From Pricia mediterranea (GTDB taxonomy: Bacteria > Bacteroidota > Bacteroidia > Flavobacteriales > Flavobacteriaceae): DNA of 64,000 bases. The position numbers and the translations under genes were made by a program. The DNA is taken from assembly GCF_032248455.1 (NCBI RefSeq), contig NZ_JAVTTP010000001.1, positions 2,664,501-2,728,500 of the forward strand, given 5' to 3'. This document shows, piece after piece, positions 36,501 to 43,665 of the stretch (position 1 is its first letter; every line of letters begins with the position of its first letter). The notes beneath the pieces were generated by a model. It did not search any database. It was not told the origin of the DNA and was given only the letters and a program-made list of their open reading frames with translations.

Positions 36501-36951
36501 CGTGATTGTTGCCTTCCATATTGCCGGCATTGCTCACATAGATATCGAGCCACCCATCTCCGTTGATATCGGCCATGGCGACCCCGGTGGACCAAGGTTT
36601 GTTTCCCGTAACCCCCGCCTTTGCGGAAATGTCCTCGAATTTAAGATTTCCCTTGTTGAGGTAAAGCTTGTTAGGGCCCATGTTCGCGGTAAGAAAAATA
36701 TCGGCGAGTCCGTCGTTGTTTATATCCCCAATGGCGACCCCACCTCCGTTGTAGAAGTTACGGTATTTGAAGATGTTGAAGTTTTTTTGGTTTTCGACCG
36801 TGTTGATGAAATCGATACCGGTCTTTTCGGCGGGAAGCATAGAGAACAAGGTATCCCCGTGTATTTTCTCCTCCTTGGTTTCTTTTATTTCAGAATTACA
36901 GGATACTAGCAGCCCAATAAATAAGTACAATGCCCAGAATTTATTTTCCAT
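33589..36951 (-). CDS. FG-GAP/VCBS repeat lipoprotein with ASPIC/UnbV domain (first copy)
   Basis: A 1120-residue lipoprotein with signal MENKFWALYLFIGLLVSC, Cys18 followed by NSEIKE. It has the same layout as the next gene: many FG-GAP calcium loops (GDINNDGLADIFL, ADINGDGWLDIYV, DYDKDGDLDVYIL), an ASPIC/UnbV domain near residues 505-580 (SRGFQSSMDY, RVIWPDDFTQKL), then more repeats to the C-terminus. Such proteins are thought to bind partners or polymers at the cell surface; no enzymatic motif was seen. The start is placed at MENKFW, two codons after MM. It heads the minus-strand operon and is 153 bp upstream of the second copy. Divergent from the symporter gene. Confidence 0.92.
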   Translation of the reverse strand: MENKFWALYLFIGLLVSCNSEIKETKEEKIHGDTLFSMLPAEKTGIDFINTVENQKNFNIFKYRNFYNGGGVAIGDINNDGLADIFLTANMGPNKLYLNKGNLKFEDISAKAGVTGNKPWSTGVAMADINGDGWLDIYVSNAGNMEGNNHDNDLYINNGDNTFTEQAARYNLAKTGFSTHASFFDYDKDGDLDVYILNNSNIPVSSLGFAEQRDVRAQDWKGVPDIFKGVGDMLLRNDNGVFTDVSEEAGIYGSLIGFGLGVMVSDINGDLWPDIYVSNDFYERDYLYINQKDGTFTEEIKDWTSHLSLSAMGIDMADINNDGLSDIFITDMLPEGDQRVKSVMEFEGYNVFKLKQSKDFYQQYIQNTLQLNNGNSSFSEVAYHSGVAKTDWSWAGLIFDMNNDGLRDIFVTNGINHDLTDLDFVDFFANEIIQKMALTGKKESIDSIIHKMPVKPQPNYAYKNNGDITFDNAATEWGLDIPSLSNGAAYGDLDNDGDLDLVVNNVNMSVFIYENKTDELTDNHYIKLKFEGKGKNPFAIGASIYMYYDDAVVFQELVPSRGFQSSMDYVMTIGLGKTETIDSLRVIWPDDFTQKLTDIEADQTLTLRRSEASEKYSLPKKKARNAPLREMDGAGLIAHKEDAHRDFDHEGLISKMVSQEGPALAIGDVNGDGNEDIFIGGAMGESGVVYLHRGQGKLDVRHLGFDTEFEDTAAAFFDTDGDGDLDLMVGSGGNKTGTEKTYRARLYINDGNGNFSKASQILPSVYTNISVIAPHDFDEDGDIDVLVGSRSVVGTYGIDPQHLFLENRGDGSFTDATERFAYDLKDAGMMTDAVWADLDGNGKKDLITVSDWGRPNVYTNSGRRLGRLSTSLDSLYGWWNAVEATDLDNDGDIDLILGNQGSNVSYKATVDHPMKLWINDYDNNGTLEQIVTQNFDGKDYPIHQKRELTAQIVSLKKQSLKASEYAKKTVAELFPESVFVNTIVKQGNTMESVIAINEGGGRFTVKKLPARVQLSCVCGISCADVNQDGHLDLILGGNNFEFKPQYSRLDASYGHVLLGDGALNFEWQHNDDSGFFVRDEIKHLKQFKDKDGNRFLIAAINDGKPKVYALPDSGSPQHIE

Positions 36952-37077
36952 CATCAATCGTGCAAAACTTACTGTTCCTTACCGAAAAAAAATGAGCAGA
37001 TTTCGGTAGCTGGCGTTTCAAATGAATCACAAATTTAGAGCTTGTGAGCCGGTCATCCTACCTAAATGAACGATAAT

Positions 37078-37104
37078 TTGTTAACTGTTGCCCGCAATTA
37101 ACAA
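37078..37104 (+). promoter_or_regulatory. 27-bp inverted repeat upstream of the symporter gene
   Basis: TTGTTAA and TTAACAA form perfect 7-bp arms around a 13-nt spacer, about 80 bp upstream of the symporter start and between two divergent genes. Size and location fit an operator. A near-consensus -7 box (TATATTTA, 37144-37151) lies between it and the symporter gene. Confidence 0.4.
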
Positions 37105-37182
37105 TTTGATTCCCATTTTACACTAAAATTCATATGCAACCGCTATATTTATCCATACTAAACCCATCAACCAATACAATAC

Positions 37183-38835
37183 ATGGTAGGAATTCTTTCT
37201 TTTCTTGGCTTTACGATACTGGTTGGCGTTATCGCCTATATCGCGACCCGAACAACTGACGAAACCTCGTCGGACGGCTACTTTTTGGCGGGAAGAAGTT
37301 TGACCGCAGGGGTCATTGCGGGCTCATTGCTTCTGACCAATCTCTCAACCGAGCAGATCGTAGGGCTGAACGGGAGTGCCTATAAGGATGGATTATCGGT
37401 TATGGCCTGGGAAACCTTGGCGGCTATTGCCATGGTGGTGACAGCGGTATTTCTATTGCCAAGATATTTGAAGGAAGGCCTAACTACGGTACCACAGTTT
37501 TTGGCCAAACGTTTCGATGTAACGACGAAAACGATGACATCGGGACTCTTTCTGACCGGTTACGTAGTAGTATTACTGCCCGTTATTTTGTATTCCGGCT
37601 CGGTGGCCATCAGCGGTATGTTCGACGTCCCCGGACTTTTGGATGTTTCCAATGACACTGCTTTGGTCATTTGTATCTGGGGCATCGGGATCATTGGGTC
37701 GATCTATGCGGTGTTCGGGGGACTTAAAGCGGTGGCGGTATCGGACAGCATCAATGCGGTGGGACTTATCATTGGCGGGATATCAATACCCATTTTCGGA
37801 CTTATGGCCATCGGGGATGGAAGTGTATTGAACGGTTTGGATGTGCTGATTTCGAGCAATCCCGAACGGTTTGACTCTACAGGTGAGCCTGGTCAGGAAG
37901 TGCCTTTTTCTACCATTTTTACAGGGATGATGCTGGTGCAACTGTTCTATTGGGGCACAAATCAGCAAATTATTCAGCGTGCCTTGGGCGCGAAGAACCT
38001 GGCCGAGGGGCAGAAAGGCCTCTTGCTGGCTTCGTTTTTAAAGATATTAGGACCGTTGATTTTGGTCCTTCCCGGAATGATCGCCTACTATTATTTTGAA
38101 GGCGGATTGGCTTCGAGCGATTTGGCCTATCCGGAACTGGTCCGTGCCGTTTTACCGAAACCTTTGGTAGGCTTCTTTGCGGCCGTACTTTTTGGGGCGA
38201 TATTGAGCTCGTTCAATAGTGTGCTCAACAGTTCGGTGACCTTGTTCGGAATCGATATCTATAAACAGCATATCAATTCCGATGCCTCGGAAAAGACCGT
38301 GGTACGGTATGGCAAGATATTCGGGGTATGTTTGGCTTTGGCGGCCATGTTCATCGCCCCGCTAATTAAGGATGCCGGAAGCCTGTTCAACTATTTGCAG
38401 GAAATAAACGGAATTTACAGCATCCCCATTTTTACGATAATCGTCATCGGCTATCTTACCAAAAGGGTGCCCGCCATTGCGGCCAAAGTTGGTATAGTAT
38501 CGGGATCTTTGCTTTATATTATCAGTCAATTTTGGATCGACCCCATGTTAAGGGGGGAAGCCGTGGAAGCGGCCAAAGCGTCGGGAATTACCGACCCGGC
38601 AGAACTGAATTTGGTCGAGGCGGGGGCCTATCCGCATTACTTACATATCATGGCGATTCTTTTCGCGACGAACATGTTGATTATGATGGTCATCGGGAAA
38701 ATATGGCCCCGCAAAGAACCTTTTGTACTGGAGTACAGCAAACAGGTAGATATCAAGCCCTATCGTTATGTCAACCAAGTCGGACTTGCGGTCTGTGCGA
38801 TCGTAATCGGAATCTATATTTATTTCGCGAAATAG
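37183..38835 (+). CDS. sodium/solute symporter (SSS family), probably for a sugar
   Basis: A 550-residue inner-membrane transporter with about 14 hydrophobic segments starting at residue 2 (GILSFLGFTILVGVIAYI). It has the family features DGYFLAGRSL (about residues 31-40), NLSTEQIVGLNG, and the sodium-site helix FAAVLFGAILSSFNSVLNSSVTLFG, which I read in two parts near residue 335. SSS proteins couple solute uptake to sodium. The downstream, convergent xylA and the adjacent xylB suggest xylose or a related sugar, but substrate specificity is inferred from location only. Its upstream region carries an inverted repeat. The stop is 93 bp from the end of xylA, with no clear terminator between them. 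Confidence 0.9.
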   Translation: MVGILSFLGFTILVGVIAYIATRTTDETSSDGYFLAGRSLTAGVIAGSLLLTNLSTEQIVGLNGSAYKDGLSVMAWETLAAIAMVVTAVFLLPRYLKEGLTTVPQFLAKRFDVTTKTMTSGLFLTGYVVVLLPVILYSGSVAISGMFDVPGLLDVSNDTALVICIWGIGIIGSIYAVFGGLKAVAVSDSINAVGLIIGGISIPIFGLMAIGDGSVLNGLDVLISSNPERFDSTGEPGQEVPFSTIFTGMMLVQLFYWGTNQQIIQRALGAKNLAEGQKGLLLASFLKILGPLILVLPGMIAYYYFEGGLASSDLAYPELVRAVLPKPLVGFFAAVLFGAILSSFNSVLNSSVTLFGIDIYKQHINSDASEKTVVRYGKIFGVCLALAAMFIAPLIKDAGSLFNYLQEINGIYSIPIFTIIVIGYLTKRVPAIAAKVGIVSGSLLYIISQFWIDPMLRGEAVEAAKASGITDPAELNLVEAGAYPHYLHIMAILFATNMLIMMVIGKIWPRKEPFVLEYSKQVDIKPYRYVNQVGLAVCAIVIGIYIYFAK

Positions 38836-38928
38836 TGTTTGCCGACATAAAAAGACCCGCAGGAAAACCTATCGTTCGTGGAAATCGTGCAGGTCAAATC
38901 TTAGTGCTACCTTAAGAGTAGATCTATA

Positions 38929-40254
38929 TCAAATGTACTGGTTCACGATATTCTCGAACAGTTCTTGCTTGCCACTTTCAAGTTCCAGCTCGCCATTCTC
39001 TTGGGCAATGTCGTAAAGGTCCTTCAGGTCGAGTTTTCCGTTTTCGAACTCTTTTCCTTTTCCCGAGTCGAATGAACCGTAGCGCTTTTTACGAAGTTCT
39101 TCGTAGTTCGACGACGAGATGATTTTGTCGGCCGTAATCAAGGCTCTTGCGAAAGTATCCGCCCCGCCGATATGGGCGTGGAAGATATCGTCCATGTCCG
39201 TAGAGTTCCGTCGCAGTTTGGCGTCGAAATTGATACCCCCACCTTGTAGTCCGCCCGCTTTGAGAAATACCAGCATGGCTTCGGTCACTTCGGTGACGTT
39301 ATTGGGGAATTGATCGGTGTCCCAGCCGTTCTGGTAATCGCCCCGATTGGCGTCGATGCTTCCGAGCATGCCGTAACCGGCCGCGACGGCCAGTTCGTGC
39401 TGCATGGTGTGGTTGGCCAGAGTGGCATGGTTGACCTCGATATTCAATTTAAAATCGTCCTGTAGGCCATGTTGATGTAAAAACCCTACTACGGTGGCGG
39501 CGTCAAAGTCATACTGATGTTTCATGGGTTCCATAGGTTTGGGCTCGATAAAGAAAGTGCCCTTGAATCCCTGGCTGCGGGCATAATCTCGTGCCATCCC
39601 CAAGAATCGGCCCATATGATCGAGTTCGCGCTTCATGTCGGTGTTCAAAAGAGACATATAACCTTCGCGTCCGCCCCAGAACACGTAGTTCTCGCCATCG
39701 AGTTCGATGGTGGCATCGAGGGCCAATTTAATTTGTCCCCCCGCGCGGGCCAAAACATTGAAGTCGGGATTGGTGGAAGCCCCGTTCATATATCTTGGGT
39801 TCGAGAAACAGTTCGCCGTACCCCACAGCAGCTTCACCCCGGATTCCTTTTTCTTGTCTTTGATATAATCAACGATAGTGGTCAGCCGTTTTTCGGATTC
39901 GGCGAAAGTCGGTGCCTCTTGAATCAGGTCGAAATCGTGGAAACAGAAATAGTCGAAGCCCATTTTGGTAATGAACTCAAAAGCGGCATCGGCCTTTGCC
40001 TTTGCTGCTTCGACGGCGTCCGAGGGTTCGTCCCAAGGAAAATTTTGCGTGCCCGGGCCGAACGGGTCCGCACCTTGACCACAGAAGGTATGCCAATAGG
40101 CTACGGCGAACTTCAGGTGCTCGCGCATCGTTTTTCCCGCGATTTCTTGATCCGGATTGTACCATTTGAACGCAAAAGGGTTGTCGGAATCCTTGCCTTC
40201 GTATTGGATTTCTCCGATTCCCTTAAAATATTCTTTGTTTCCTACTGTTGCCAT
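38929..40254 (-). CDS. xylA: xylose isomerase
   Basis: A 441-residue enzyme interconverting D-xylose and D-xylulose (also glucose/fructose in vitro). Its length fits the group II xylose isomerases. Recognised blocks are [21 protein letters not shown] near residue 50 (substrate His and Trp), the family signature [15 protein letters not shown] near 180, [17 protein letters not shown] near 230 (metal Glu and Lys), and [18 protein letters not shown] near 270. No signal peptide; cytoplasmic. It is downstream of xylB on the same strand, 148 bp apart, so xylB-xylA is a likely operon. The product feeds xylulokinase and then the pentose phosphate pathway. Confidence 0.97.
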   Translation of the reverse strand: MATVGNKEYFKGIGEIQYEGKDSDNPFAFKWYNPDQEIAGKTMREHLKFAVAYWHTFCGQGADPFGPGTQNFPWDEPSDAVEAAKAKADAAFEFITKMGFDYFCFHDFDLIQEAPTFAESEKRLTTIVDYIKDKKKESGVKLLWGTANCFSNPRYMNGASTNPDFNVLARAGGQIKLALDATIELDGENYVFWGGREGYMSLLNTDMKRELDHMGRFLGMARDYARSQGFKGTFFIEPKPMEPMKHQYDFDAATVVGFLHQHGLQDDFKLNIEVNHATLANHTMQHELAVAAGYGMLGSIDANRGDYQNGWDTDQFPNNVTEVTEAMLVFLKAGGLQGGGINFDAKLRRNSTDMDDIFHAHIGGADTFARALITADKIISSSNYEELRKKRYGSFDSGKGKEFENGKLDLKDLYDIAQENGELELESGKQELFENIVNQYI

Positions 40255-40374
40255 TTTTTATTGGGTTAAAAAGTTATTTTCTATCAGTAAATGCGGACTT
40301 GGTCGCTTCAGCGTCCGAGTGAATCAATCTGTTTAAGCTATGACCGTATTTGATCTTGTGATAGGCCTCAACAG

Positions 40375-40396
40375 TTCGCCGCGCTTCGCTCGCGAA
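40375..40396 (-). other. GC-rich hairpin just after xylB
   Basis: TTCGC and GCGAA arms enclose a GC-rich loop, immediately after the xylB stop on the minus strand. There is no following T run, so it is more likely an mRNA-processing or stabilising structure between xylB and xylA than a strong terminator. A second weak hairpin (CGGAC/GTCCG, 40294-40317) lies closer to xylA. Confidence 0.3.
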
Positions 40397-40402
40397 AGCT
40401 TT

Positions 40403-41887
40403 TCAGTTTTTTTCGAGCATATATTCCAGCTCGGTCTTCCACTTTTCATAGGCCCTTGCATATTTTTCTGTTTCCGGGGCAGGTTTAAAGCCCGTCACAT
40501 AATCATTTTCCATTATTCTTTGGCCAAAGTTCTCGAAATCGCCTTCGTGGAGTTCGCAGGCCCGGGCGGCACCAATGGCCCCGGTCGTGTCGTACACCTC
40601 GATTTCATGGCCGATCAGGGTGGATACCGTGTTGGAAAAAATTTCGGCCCTGAAAAGATTGTCGTTGCCGGTTCGGATGACCCTGGGTGCTATTCCGTCG
40701 GATTTTAGGATCTCCATTCCGTAAACAAAAGCGAACGCGACCCCTTCTAGGGCGGCCCGGCATAGATGTGCTTTTTGATGATTGTTGAGGTTAATATGGG
40801 CAAGACGGGTACCCAGATCCCTATTGTTCAGCACCCGCTCGGCCCCGTTGCCGAAAGGATGGATGGTGACCCCATCGGAACCGATGGGAACGGTAGCGGC
40901 GAGATTGTTCATCTCTTCATAGTCGGACACCGCTAAATTTTTCATCAGCCAGCGGTACATGATTCCCGCGCCATTGATACAGGCCATTTTACCAATGCGG
41001 GTGGAATCTACGGTATAGTTGACATGGGCAAAGTTGTTGACCCGCGAACTTTCCTTGATCGAAAGGCTGTCGGTGATGGCGTAGATTACCCCGGACGTTC
41101 CTCCCGTTGCGGCGACTTCGCCGGGATTGAAAACATTTAGGGAAAGGGCGTTGTTGGGTTGGTCCCCTGCGCGATAATAAATGGGTGTACTTTCTACAAG
41201 TCCCGATTCTTCAGCGCCACGCTTGGAAACCCTTGATTGAATGGAAAAGGTATCGACGATGTCTGCAATCAAATGTTGTTCGATGCCATAATAGTCGAGC
41301 AGCCAATCCGCAATGGAATCGGACTTAAAATCCCAATATACACCTTCGGAGAGTCCTGACAAAGTCGTGTTGATCAGGCCACTCAATTTATAGGCGATAT
41401 AATCGCCGGGAAGCATGAATTTGTGGATACGCGAGTAGATATCAGGTTCATTTTCCCTGACCCATTTGAGTTTGGAGGCGGTAAAGTTGGCGGGGGAGTT
41501 CAAAAGATGTTCCGCACATTTGTCGTTGCCGAGTTCGTCAAAGGCCTTTTGGCCGATTTCTACGGCCCGGCTATCGCACCAGATAATGGAATCGCGTAAG
41601 GGTTTCCCTTCTTTATCGACCACGACCAGTCCGTGCATTTGGTAAGAAATACCGATGCCGGTAATGGCCGCCGCTTTGATATCGCTTTTTTTGATCAGCG
41701 ATCGGGTCGCATTGCAAACATGCTCCCACCACATATCCGGATTTTGTTCCGCCCAGCCATTTTTCAAGGCGTTCATTTCCATTTCGACTTTGGGTTCGCT
41801 GACCACGGCCACTTTCTTACCGGTGGCGGTCTCCACTAGTGCCGCTTTAATGGAGGAACTGCCGATGTCATAGCCAATGGAGTACAT
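40403..41887 (-). CDS. xylB: xylulokinase (FGGY family)
   Basis: A 494-residue FGGY carbohydrate kinase that phosphorylates D-xylulose. The start at 41887 gives MYSIGYDIGSSSIKAALVE, the ATP-binding phosphate-1 region; the frame extends 27 codons upstream, but those residues are not kinase-like. Other family blocks are GISYQMHGLVVVD with the substrate-contact QMHG near residue 82, SIIWCDSRA, AGDQPNNALSLNVF near 245 (catalytic Asp) and VIRTGNDNLFRAEIFSN near 420 in the C-terminal lobe. The pairing with xylA supports xylulose over other FGGY substrates. An inverted repeat lies 48 bp upstream. Confidence 0.93.
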   Translation of the reverse strand: MYSIGYDIGSSSIKAALVETATGKKVAVVSEPKVEMEMNALKNGWAEQNPDMWWEHVCNATRSLIKKSDIKAAAITGIGISYQMHGLVVVDKEGKPLRDSIIWCDSRAVEIGQKAFDELGNDKCAEHLLNSPANFTASKLKWVRENEPDIYSRIHKFMLPGDYIAYKLSGLINTTLSGLSEGVYWDFKSDSIADWLLDYYGIEQHLIADIVDTFSIQSRVSKRGAEESGLVESTPIYYRAGDQPNNALSLNVFNPGEVAATGGTSGVIYAITDSLSIKESSRVNNFAHVNYTVDSTRIGKMACINGAGIMYRWLMKNLAVSDYEEMNNLAATVPIGSDGVTIHPFGNGAERVLNNRDLGTRLAHINLNNHQKAHLCRAALEGVAFAFVYGMEILKSDGIAPRVIRTGNDNLFRAEIFSNTVSTLIGHEIEVYDTTGAIGAARACELHEGDFENFGQRIMENDYVTGFKPAPETEKYARAYEKWKTELEYMLEKN

Positions 41888-41934
41888 ACAATCTTGGGGG
41901 TTTTTCAATTGGGAAAGACAAGATATCGTTTTTG

Positions 41935-41961
41935 TTTGGACAGGGCAAACGAATGTCCAAA
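41935..41961 (-). promoter_or_regulatory. 27-bp inverted repeat upstream of xylB
   Basis: TTTGGACA and TGTCCAAA form perfect 8-bp arms around an 11-nt spacer, 48-74 bp upstream of the xylB start and downstream of the susD terminator. It is the clearest operator-like site in the xylose module. No perfect TAnnTTTG box was seen beside it. Confidence 0.5.
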
Positions 41962-42075
41962 ATTGCAACTGGATTGATCTGTTTTCGTTCCGTTATTTTG
42001 TACCATCGGATAATTGCGTATGTGTCGAGCTGTGAAAACTGGCTTCTTTCTGCATTGAATAGAAAGGACCGACGG

Positions 42076-42110
42076 AAAAAAAGTCCTGACAGCCTAAACT
42101 GCCAGGACTT
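42076..42110 (-). terminator. intrinsic terminator of the susC-susD operon
   Basis: An 11-pair stem with one internal mismatch (AAGTCCTG-CAG pairing with CTG-CAGGACTT; loop 42093-42098) is followed on the minus strand by seven T residues. It starts 25 bp after the susD stop. It should separate susCD transcription from xylBA. Confidence 0.85.
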
Positions 42111-42134
42111 ATCAAACACTTAAAAAGTCACCTT

Positions 42135-43655
42135 TTAATACCCTTCGTTTTGAGTCAAATTAGGGTTTGAAATCAAAGCAGTTGCCGGTATCGGGAATAA
42201 ATTTTTTGTATCGTCGCCCGTAACCTCTTTAAACTCCCATGGTGCCGTAAACTGTCCGAACCTGATTAAATCGCTTCTTCTCCAAAATTCTGCATAAAGC
42301 TCTCGCCCACGTTCGGCCAAAAGATCTGCTTCCGTAACTGTACCTAGGGGACTGGCGTCTCGTAAAACCCTTAGGTCATTAACCATTGCTGTAGGATCCT
42401 GTCCACTACGTAACATTGCTTCCGCCTTCATCAGATGGGCATCCGAAAATCTGAACACGATTTTATGATTGGCAAACGCACCATTCGCAGGATTATATTT
42501 AATTACGCGAACACCTGTTCTTTCGTTGTTTCCTAATAGGCCGGGCAGTTCTTTGGTGAAGACTAGGGGATTTCCGGTTCTATCGCTATATGGATTGCCG
42601 TTACCGTCGTATTGCTGACCAATCAAAAGACCGTTTCCGATTCCGAAATTGGTGCCGTCGGTAGGAACAAAGCCGCGACGTTCTTCTTGACCGGATCCAG
42701 GCACGTTAATGCTGGGGTCACCTTCGAAAGAATCATAGAATTCTGCCAAGGTAGAGAAACCGTTCCACCCACCGGATTGATCGGGGACAGTTTGGTTGTA
42801 ATGCAAGGTATTCCAAATGAGGTTTCCTACGCTAGAAGTGGTAAACCAAATCGTCTCCGTATCCTCTTGATCTGTAAAAAGTTCAAAATAGCCTTCCTGA
42901 AGTGAAAACCCATCCGCTTCTAATTCGTCGACTAGACTTATTACTTTAGCCATATCGGCGGAATCGGCTGTTCCGGAGCCCGTATAAATGTGTTTACCAA
43001 GATAAAGTTTGGCCAATAAAAAACGGGCGGAAGCTTTGGTAGCACCATTTAGGCTCGCAAAGTCGCTGGGCGCTGGAAGATCAGGCATGGCCTCGTTCAA
43101 ATCCTTAATGGCAAATTCCAATGCTTCCGTCCTGGTAAAGACCGAGGGGTTGACCTCGGGCCCTTCATCGGGCGTTCTAAACGGTACTTGACCGTACAAA
43201 TCGAGCATCCAGAACATACTGAAGGCCCTAATAAATTTTGCTTCCGCTATTTGTTGGGGAGATGCGCCACTACGATCATCAATGATTGCGGTAGCGTTGT
43301 AAATGTTCTGGTTTTGCTGGTTCCATACCGTCTTGATCGTTTGGTGGGTCGGACTCCATGTATGTGAGTGCAATGTGCGAAACACCCCATTGTCACCCCA
43401 ATCGGTACCTCTTGTCGGAACCAACATTTCATCTGAGCTTACTTCTTGTAGCGTATAGAGATTCGCTTCGCTCTCAATTTGTCCGCGTACATCATTATAT
43501 AGGTTACCTAGGCTTGCCTCGGGGTCTACACCTGTAAACCCGCCCGATAACGAGCTAAAAGAAGAATCTGTAGGTTCAATCTCGAGGTCTGAACAACTTA
43601 ACAAGGCCAGCGCTGCGAACCAAACCATTACATTGCTTATTTTTCTAGTTTTCAT
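42135..43655 (-). CDS. susD: SusD/RagB-family nutrient-binding outer-membrane lipoprotein
   Basis: A 506-residue surface lipoprotein that caps the SusC channel and binds the glycan. The signal ends in LALLSC (Cys21) and the next residues SDLEIE match the flavobacterial surface-export signal type (S-D-x-E). The RagB/SusD region follows, including helices with NQQNQNIYNATAIID and AEAKFIRAFSMFWMLDLYGQVPF (read as two segments), and the typical C-terminal FWRRSDLIRFGQF and LFPIPATALISNPNLTQNEGY. Length is normal. It lies 10 bp after susC and is followed by a strong terminator, so the operon appears to be only susC-susD. The substrate is probably a maltooligosaccharide or related glucan, from the adjacent GH65/GH13 genes, but this is unproven. 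Confidence 0.95.
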   Translation of the reverse strand: MKTRKISNVMVWFAALALLSCSDLEIEPTDSSFSSLSGGFTGVDPEASLGNLYNDVRGQIESEANLYTLQEVSSDEMLVPTRGTDWGDNGVFRTLHSHTWSPTHQTIKTVWNQQNQNIYNATAIIDDRSGASPQQIAEAKFIRAFSMFWMLDLYGQVPFRTPDEGPEVNPSVFTRTEALEFAIKDLNEAMPDLPAPSDFASLNGATKASARFLLAKLYLGKHIYTGSGTADSADMAKVISLVDELEADGFSLQEGYFELFTDQEDTETIWFTTSSVGNLIWNTLHYNQTVPDQSGGWNGFSTLAEFYDSFEGDPSINVPGSGQEERRGFVPTDGTNFGIGNGLLIGQQYDGNGNPYSDRTGNPLVFTKELPGLLGNNERTGVRVIKYNPANGAFANHKIVFRFSDAHLMKAEAMLRSGQDPTAMVNDLRVLRDASPLGTVTEADLLAERGRELYAEFWRRSDLIRFGQFTAPWEFKEVTGDDTKNLFPIPATALISNPNLTQNEGY

Positions 43656-43665
43656 AATTTTTTGT

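Noticed and set aside
36502-36909. 135-codon plus-strand frame opposite the first FG-GAP gene
   Set aside because: The repetitive calcium-loop codons of the minus-strand gene create long open frames on the other strand; no independent signal exists.
30127-36951. CRISPR or DNA tandem repeat array in the FG-GAP genes
   Set aside because: The repeats are protein-level calcium loops with variable DNA sequence and spacing, fully explained by the coding genes.
38836-38928. Bidirectional terminator between the symporter and xylA genes
   Set aside because: The GACC...GGTC pairing is broken by mismatches and no T run follows, so it was not called.
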